Source: Glycomyces amatae (lineage in GTDB: Bacteria; Actinomycetota; Actinomycetes; Mycobacteriales; Micromonosporaceae). From it: 64,000 bases of DNA. Both the position numbers and the translations under genes were made by a program. A model generated the notes under the pieces. The model was not told the DNA's origin. It saw only the letters and a list, made by a program, of their open reading frames with translations, and made no database searches. Below, piece by piece: positions 59,969 through 64,000 of the stretch. The stretch is from contig NZ_JAJLQZ010000009.1 in assembly GCF_020991375.1 (NCBI RefSeq), positions 1 to 64,000 of the forward strand, written 5' to 3'. Each line of letters starts with the position of its first letter. The first letter of the stretch is position 1.

Positions 59969-61005
59969 GCACCAGGAAGGCGGTGGGCAGGGTGAACGAG
60001 CGCCGGAGGAACCCGACGATCTCCGACGTCGCGCAGCGCGCGGGAGTCTCGGTCCCGACCGTGTCCCGCGTCCTGACCGGCGCGGCCCGCGTGAGCCCGG
60101 CGAAGCGCGAGCTGGTCGAGGCCGCGATCGCCGAACTCGACTTCCGGCCCAGCGCCGCCGCCCGCGTGCTCGTCTCCCGCAGGTCGCAGACCATCGCCGT
60201 GATCGCCGGGAACACCTCCCGGTACGGCTACGCGGAGACCATCCGCGGCATCGAGATCGCCGCCCGCGCCGGGGGCTACACGGTCATGATCACCGTGGTC
60301 GAGAGCGCCGACGAGGACGAGGTGGACCGCGCGATCGCGGCGACGCTGACGCAGGCGCTGGCCGGGGTGGTGGTCCTCAAGTTCGACCCGCCCGGCGTGG
60401 CGGCCCTGCGCAAGATCCCGGCGAACCTGCCGGTCGTGGCGCTGTCGGGCACGCGCGAGCCCGGCGTGCGGCAGGCGGTCCTGGACGAGGCCGCCGCCGC
60501 CGAGGAGCTGACGCGGTACCTGCTCGACCTGGGGCACGAGACCGTCCACCACGTGCGGGTCCCGCCCTCGCGGCGCGTGGACGGCCGCACCACGGGCTGG
60601 AAGCGCGCGCTGACCGGCGCGAACGCCCCGGTGCCGCCGGTGCGCGACGCGACCTGGGACCCCCGGAGCGGCGTGGCGATCGGTCGCGAGTTCGCCGCGG
60701 ACCCGGAGGTCACGGCGGTGTTCTGCGGGAACGACGAGATCGCGATGGGCGTCATGCGGGGCATCGCGGAGGCGGGCCTGCGCGTGCCGGAGGACGTCTC
60801 GGTGGCGGGCTTCGACGACCATCCGCTGGCGGGGCTCTGGTCGCCGCCGCTGACCACCGTGAAGCAGGACTTCGCCGGGCTCGGCGGCCGCGGATTCCAA
60901 CTGCTGCTCCAGGCGATCGACGGCAACGGCGACCGCCGGTTCTCCTCGGAGCGGCCGGGCCTGGTCCTGCGCGAGAGCACCGCGGAGCCGAAGCCGCGCG
61001 GCTGA
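59965..61005 (+). CDS. LacI-family transcriptional regulator (glycan locus C)
   Basis: A 346-residue repressor. The helix-turn-helix is TISDVAQRAGVSVPTVSRVL (about residues 18-37) with the hinge LDFRPSAAARVLVSRRSQ. The effector domain includes VFCGNDEIAMGVMRGIAEAGLRVPEDVSVAGFDDHPLAGLWSPPLTTV. It is the last gene of the operon, started at a GTG that overlaps the stop of the last mini reading frame; GTG 59992 is an alternative start just before the HTH. It is the likely reader of the TGAAATCGATTTCA operators at 54455-54525 and perhaps of the site at 41457. Confidence 0.93.
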   Translation: MSTRKAVGRVNERRRNPTISDVAQRAGVSVPTVSRVLTGAARVSPAKRELVEAAIAELDFRPSAAARVLVSRRSQTIAVIAGNTSRYGYAETIRGIEIAARAGGYTVMITVVESADEDEVDRAIAATLTQALAGVVVLKFDPPGVAALRKIPANLPVVALSGTREPGVRQAVLDEAAAAEELTRYLLDLGHETVHHVRVPPSRRVDGRTTGWKRALTGANAPVPPVRDATWDPRSGVAIGREFAADPEVTAVFCGNDEIAMGVMRGIAEAGLRVPEDVSVAGFDDHPLAGLWSPPLTTVKQDFAGLGGRGFQLLLQAIDGNGDRRFSSERPGLVLRESTAEPKPRG

Positions 61006-61103
61006 GGGCGGCCGAGAGGCCGATCGCCGTGCGCACCGGGAGGGGTCCCGCGCCGAAGGGCCGACACTGGTCGCGACGCAGTCGGCCGAGAACGGAGGCC
61101 CCC

Positions 61104-61763
61104 ATGCTTACTGCCGCAACGGCCGCCCGCGCGGCGCTCCTGGCGATCGCCGCGATCCCGCTCGTGGCCGGGTGCGCGTCGGAGGAACGGACCGCGTGCG
61201 ACGATCCGGGAACCACGTATGCGCAGGTCATCTATTTCGAGAGCGCGGACGGGTCGTGGGACGAGACGACGGTGTTCCTGGTGTGCACGCCTGACCGGAC
61301 CGTCGGGATCGTGGACGAGAACGCCCAGGACTACACGTCGCTGGAGGACTTCCAGATCAACAACGAGCTGTTCGAGGAGGGCGATCAGATGATCGTCACC
61401 GAGGACTTCCCGGCGATCGACGCCGAAGCCGAGTTCAAGACGGTCCCCGCCCGCATCGACGATCCGGCGGTCATGTGGTGGACCATCGGCGGCGCCGCCG
61501 CGGCCGTGATCGCGGCGGGGCTGCTGGTCTGGCTGTGGCTCCGCAAGCGGCGCAAGGCGATCCGCGAAGGCGAGGAGCAGGCCGAAGCGCTCCGCGCCGA
61601 GCGGGATCGGTCGGAGGCGCACGGCGCCGACGAGGAGGACGCGCCCGGACGGTCTGCTGGCCGCGGCGCCGCATCCGAACCCAGCGCAGACCGGGACGCC
61701 GATCCGACAGCCGAGTCCGACGCCGTAGAGCGCGGCGCCCGCGCGCCACGCGACGACGCATGA
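61104..61763 (+). CDS. Predicted lipoprotein with a second membrane helix and acidic tail
   Basis: A 219-residue protein of unknown function. ATG follows GGAGG by six bases. The lipobox LVAGC puts the lipidated residue at Cys24. A small extracytoplasmic domain (about 25-125) has two Cys (TACDD, FLVCTP). A second hydrophobic helix follows (VMWWTIGGAAAAVIAAGLLVWLWL, about 127-150), then a cytosolic Lys/Arg-rich stretch (RKRRKAIREGEEQ) and a long acidic, disordered tail. Lipid anchor plus transmembrane helix is an odd combination, and the lipobox could simply be part of a signal anchor. Confidence 0.78.
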   Translation: MLTAATAARAALLAIAAIPLVAGCASEERTACDDPGTTYAQVIYFESADGSWDETTVFLVCTPDRTVGIVDENAQDYTSLEDFQINNELFEEGDQMIVTEDFPAIDAEAEFKTVPARIDDPAVMWWTIGGAAAAVIAAGLLVWLWLRKRRKAIREGEEQAEALRAERDRSEAHGADEEDAPGRSAGRGAASEPSADRDADPTAESDAVERGARAPRDDA

Positions 61764-62123
61764 CGCTGCGTGTCGACGGGAGCGTCTAGGGGCAACGCCG
61801 TTCGATCGGGGAGTCGGTCTTCGGTCGGTGCGCAGCCCGCTCGGTGACGGAAGAGCAGCGGACCGGAGGCGGATGCGTCGCCGGGGCCGGGCCGGTCCTC
61901 GGCGGTGCGGGTGGAGGGCCGGTCCCGGGCGGGCCGCCGGAGCCGGGTCGGCCCACGAGTCCAGCCCGCCGCCCGCCCCGACATCGCCGCCCTCAGCCCG
62001 ACAGCCCGGCCCCGCACGCCCCGCCCCGCCCCGCCCCGCCCCGCACCCGCCCTCGCCTCGCCGCCGTCCTGACCGCTGCCCCACGCCACCGGCGACTCGC
62101 CGCCTCTCCGCCTGAAGCAGGCC
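61764..62123. other. Gene-free stretch with C-rich segment
   Basis: 360 bases with no supportable gene between the lipoprotein and the convergent glycosyltransferase. The second half is very C-rich and includes a simple GCCCC repeat at 62018-62044. No strong hairpin or promoter was seen. Confidence 0.55.
62018..62044. repeat. Pentanucleotide repeat (GCCCC)n
   Basis: About five and a half uninterrupted copies of GCCCC. It is a low-complexity tract in intergenic DNA and a possible slippage site. Confidence 0.75.
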
Positions 62124-63353
62124 CTACCCGGCTCCGCCGACGAGCAGTTCAGCGGCCACGAGCGCGCCGTCCTTCACCGTCATCGCGGCCACCTCCGCCG
62201 CCCGCTCCCTGACCGCCGGGTCCAGGGCCTTCGCGAACGCCGCCGTCAGCGATCCCACTGTGGGCACCGGGCCCTCGTGCGCCGCGCCGATGCCCAGCTC
62301 GGCCACCCGGCCCGCGAAGTACGGCTGGTCCACGATCTGCGGCACCACCACCTGCGGCACGCCCGCCATGGTCGCCGTCGTCGTCGTGCCCGCCCCGCCG
62401 TGGTGCAGCACCGCGGCCGACCGCCGGAACAGCCGCTGCTGGTTCACCTCGCCCACCGTGAAGCAGTCGTCCCCGCCGTCGACCGCGTCCAGCCCGGCCC
62501 AGCCGCTGCCCAGGACGATGCGCCGCCCGTGCGCCCGCGCCGCCTCGACGGCCGCCCGCGCGGCCTCCTGCGGGTTCATCAGCGGGATGCTCCCGAACCC
62601 GGCGTACACCGGCGCCTCGCCCGCGTCCAGGAACGCCTCCAGGTCCGCCGGGAGCGGCCGCTCGTCCGGCAGGATCCACGCGCCGGTCTGGACCACGTCG
62701 CGCTCCTCCGGGTCCCAGGGGCTCAGGACCGGGTCGGTCGCGAGCCACGGCCGGGGCGTGTGGACCTGGTCGCGGACGTTGTCCACCGGCGCCAGGCCGA
62801 TCGACTCGCGGTAGGCGTTGACCGCGGGCCCGAACAGGTCGTTCTTGACCAGCACGTCGTGGTCCCACAGCTTCCGGTTGTCCGTCACCCCCTCCGGGAG
62901 CGGCCAGCCAGGCATCGGGTGCGGCGGGTGCAGGGACGAGGGCAGCGTGGTCGGCTGGAGGAACGCGGTCACGAACCGGAGGCCCTGGCGCTCGGCCACC
63001 GCCTGCGCGGCGGCGATGCTCGGGAACAGCCCGGTCGCGACGATCGCGTCCGCGCCCTTCGCGGCCTCGGCGAGCGGCCCGGCGGAGGTCGCGATCACCT
63101 CGTCCACGTGCCCGCGCAGGTCCGCGGCCGTGCGCGGGGCCTTCTGCTTCGTCCGCAGCTCCCGCACGAGCGCCCGGACCTCGCCCCCGACGGGCAGGTG
63201 CGGCACGCCGACCCCGTCCAGCAGGTCGGCGAACTCGCGGTCCGGCGGCACGAGCACCACCGCCTCCGCGCCGAGCGACTGCAACTGCACCGCGAGCGCC
63301 GCGAGCGGTTCGACGTCGCCGCGCGATCCGCGGCTCGACAGCAATACGCGCAT
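62124..63353 (-). CDS. Glycosyltransferase, GT1 (UGT/GtfB-like)
   Basis: A 409-residue GT-B-fold glycosyltransferase that transfers a sugar from a nucleotide donor to a small acceptor in the cytosol. The N-terminus MRVLLSSRGSRGDVEPLAALAVQLQSLGAEAVVLVPP is the acceptor-domain opening of the vancomycin GtfB/sterol glucosyltransferase group. The donor-domain signature is FRRSAAVLHHGGAGTTTTATMAGVPQVVVPQIVDQPYFAGRV (about 320-361). Many relatives decorate or inactivate macrolides and other natural products; the acceptor is unknown. GGGAG precedes the ATG by seven bases. Confidence 0.92.
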   Translation of the reverse strand: MRVLLSSRGSRGDVEPLAALAVQLQSLGAEAVVLVPPDREFADLLDGVGVPHLPVGGEVRALVRELRTKQKAPRTAADLRGHVDEVIATSAGPLAEAAKGADAIVATGLFPSIAAAQAVAERQGLRFVTAFLQPTTLPSSLHPPHPMPGWPLPEGVTDNRKLWDHDVLVKNDLFGPAVNAYRESIGLAPVDNVRDQVHTPRPWLATDPVLSPWDPEERDVVQTGAWILPDERPLPADLEAFLDAGEAPVYAGFGSIPLMNPQEAARAAVEAARAHGRRIVLGSGWAGLDAVDGGDDCFTVGEVNQQRLFRRSAAVLHHGGAGTTTTATMAGVPQVVVPQIVDQPYFAGRVAELGIGAAHEGPVPTVGSLTAAFAKALDPAVRERAAEVAAMTVKDGALVAAELLVGGAG

Positions 63354-63688
63354 TACCGGTCTCCCGTCCTCGAAGTTTCTGTCTCGGTCGGCTATTGTGC
63401 ACCAGGTCAGAGGGGGTGTCGGCCACCCGGTGGCACCCCTTTCCCCGCGCCGCGATATAAATGATGAAAGGGGCGAGGGAATCACGCCCCCTTTTTCATG
63501 CCCTCTCCCGGCCGCACGCGCGCCTTTCCGAGCACGCCCGCCCCGCCCTTGCGAGGAAAGTTCGCGAACCCGGTGCGAAGCTCCCCGCGACTGGCACCCT
63601 GAAGGAGGACGGCGACCGCCGGATCCTCCGGCGCCGCCGCCCCGGGCGCAGCGAACCGCCTGCGCCCGCGCCTCGGGGAGGGGTCGCC
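63354..63688. other. Divergent intergenic region
   Basis: 335 bases between the leftward glycosyltransferase and the rightward truncated gene. It contains the hairpin GCCACC-CGGTGGC near 63422, a short AT-rich patch (GATATAAATGATG) at 63454-63466 and the terminator-like hairpin at 63464-63499. No reading frame is credible. Confidence 0.6.
63464..63499. terminator. Intrinsic terminator-like hairpin with U tract
   Basis: GGGGCG (63470-63475) pairs with CGCCCC (63485-63490) and is extended by ATGAAA/TTTCAT, with five T residues right after the stem on the plus strand and TTTCAT on the minus strand. It is the only classic U-tract terminator in the window, yet no gene ends here on either strand. 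Confidence 0.6.
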
Positions 63689-64000
63689 ATGGCAGCGCGA
63701 TCAGGACCGGACCACCGCCGGAGGACCGGCGGGCACGCGCGCGCCGTCCTCGACCGGGCGCGCGCCCTCTCCCGCGGCGCCGCGGACCTGCCCGCCGCGA
63801 CCGAGCGGCTCCAGGACTCGATCCGGACCCAAGTCGCCGCCCTCGAACGCCGCCTGGTCCAGGACCGGCTCGCCGAGACGCCCGCCGAGGAGCTGCGCAA
63901 GCTCGCCCCGGACCTGCGCCTCGGCGGCCTCCTGGACGCCGGGTTCGGCACGGTCGCCGAGATCCGCGCCGCCCCCGTCCACCGCCTGCGGGCCCTGCCC
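63689..64000 (+). CDS. N-terminal fragment of an unknown protein (helix-hairpin-helix-like)
   Basis: The first 104 codons of a gene running off the right edge. The ATG is preceded by GGGGAGGGG six bases upstream. The predicted protein is helical and Arg-rich: ARAVLDRARALSRGAADLPAATERLQDSI, then LVQDRLAETPAEELRKLAP, then LGGLLDAGFGTVAEIRAAPVHRLRALP. The last segment looks like the start of a helix-hairpin-helix DNA-binding element (expected to continue with a GVG turn), as found at the front of some actinobacterial helicases. The family is uncertain because the diagnostic part is missing. Confidence 0.65.
   Translation, partial: MAARSGPDHRRRTGGHARAVLDRARALSRGAADLPAATERLQDSIRTQVAALERRLVQDRLAETPAEELRKLAPDLRLGGLLDAGFGTVAEIRAAPVHRLRALP

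Noticed and set aside
1-64000. tRNA, rRNA, CRISPR, prophage or insertion sequence
   Set aside because: No cloverleaf with CCA-adjacent arms, no repeat-spacer pattern, no transposase or integrase motif and no terminal inverted repeats were seen on reading both strands. Small RNAs cannot be excluded.

Overview
The window is high-GC DNA with codon use, leaderless genes and gene families typical of a soil or plant-associated actinomycete. A Glycomycetaceae- or Micromonosporales-like relative fits, but the sequence alone does not fix the genus. About 55 protein genes can be supported. No rRNA, tRNA, CRISPR array, insertion sequence or phage gene was recognised.

Layout. (1) 1-1414: the 5' end of an unknown gene, a 650-bp C-rich gene-free stretch, and a GNAT acetyltransferase. 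(2) 1462-14460: glycan locus A, with a LacI regulator, GH2 hydrolase, sugar ABC transporter (binding protein and two permeases), a YesL/DUF624-like protein, a Tat-exported GH67 alpha-glucuronidase and a secreted GH43 enzyme. LacI-type palindromes lie in front of the GH2 gene and the transporter. (3) 14557-18829: a lipoprotein, a DUF6928 protein, an aldo/keto reductase, an erythromycin-esterase-like protein and a double-HTH MerR regulator. (4) 18848-26694: the 2-methylcitrate operon prpD-prpB-prpC, its divergent PrpR/RamB-like regulator, an acyl-CoA thioesterase-rocD operon, and tsaD. The promoter regions of prpD and of the thioesterase-rocD operon are near-copies of one 88-bp element. (5) 26917-34207: mixed genes (CopD-like membrane protein, DinB/MMPI-like protein, GNAT, APC permease, GPP34-like protein, dehalogenase-like hydrolase, small membrane protein with MarR, histidine phosphatase), with two sequences matching the nickel regulator Nur box. 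(6) 34284-41348: glycan locus B on the minus strand, with a binding protein, two permeases, GH35 beta-galactosidase and ROK regulator. (7) 41585-51623: TSUP transporter, nucleotidyltransferase, membrane protein, a hydrolase that has lost its nucleophile, a large BTAD/NB-ARC/TPR regulator, a secreted protein, a MarR-oxidoreductase pair and a MerR-MFS pair. (8) 51680-61005: glycan locus C, with a secreted clan GH-A hydrolase divergent from an operon of GH36 alpha-galactosidase, binding protein, two permeases and LacI regulator. (9) 61104-64000: a lipoprotein, a glycosyltransferase and the start of a gene that runs off the window.

How the genes work together. Three separate carbohydrate loci each carry their own secreted or cytosolic glycosidases, a binding protein, two permeases and a dedicated regulator. 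None encodes an ABC ATPase, which fits the actinomycete arrangement in which one MsiK-type ATPase serves many sugar importers. The enzymes (GH67, GH43, GH2, GH35, GH36) suggest use of glucuronic-acid-, arabinose/xylose- and galactose-decorated plant polysaccharides. An operator half resembling the locus C sites also lies upstream of locus B, so the two may be co-regulated.

The most unusual items are the duplicated 88-bp control element that ties propionate catabolism to a thioesterase-ornithine aminotransferase operon and lies inside the 3' end of tsaD; a 29-bp tandem repeat that makes a chain of minute stop-start-coupled reading frames between a permease and its regulator gene; paired palindromes overlapping two apparently leaderless divergent promoters; and a probable ATC-initiated gene.
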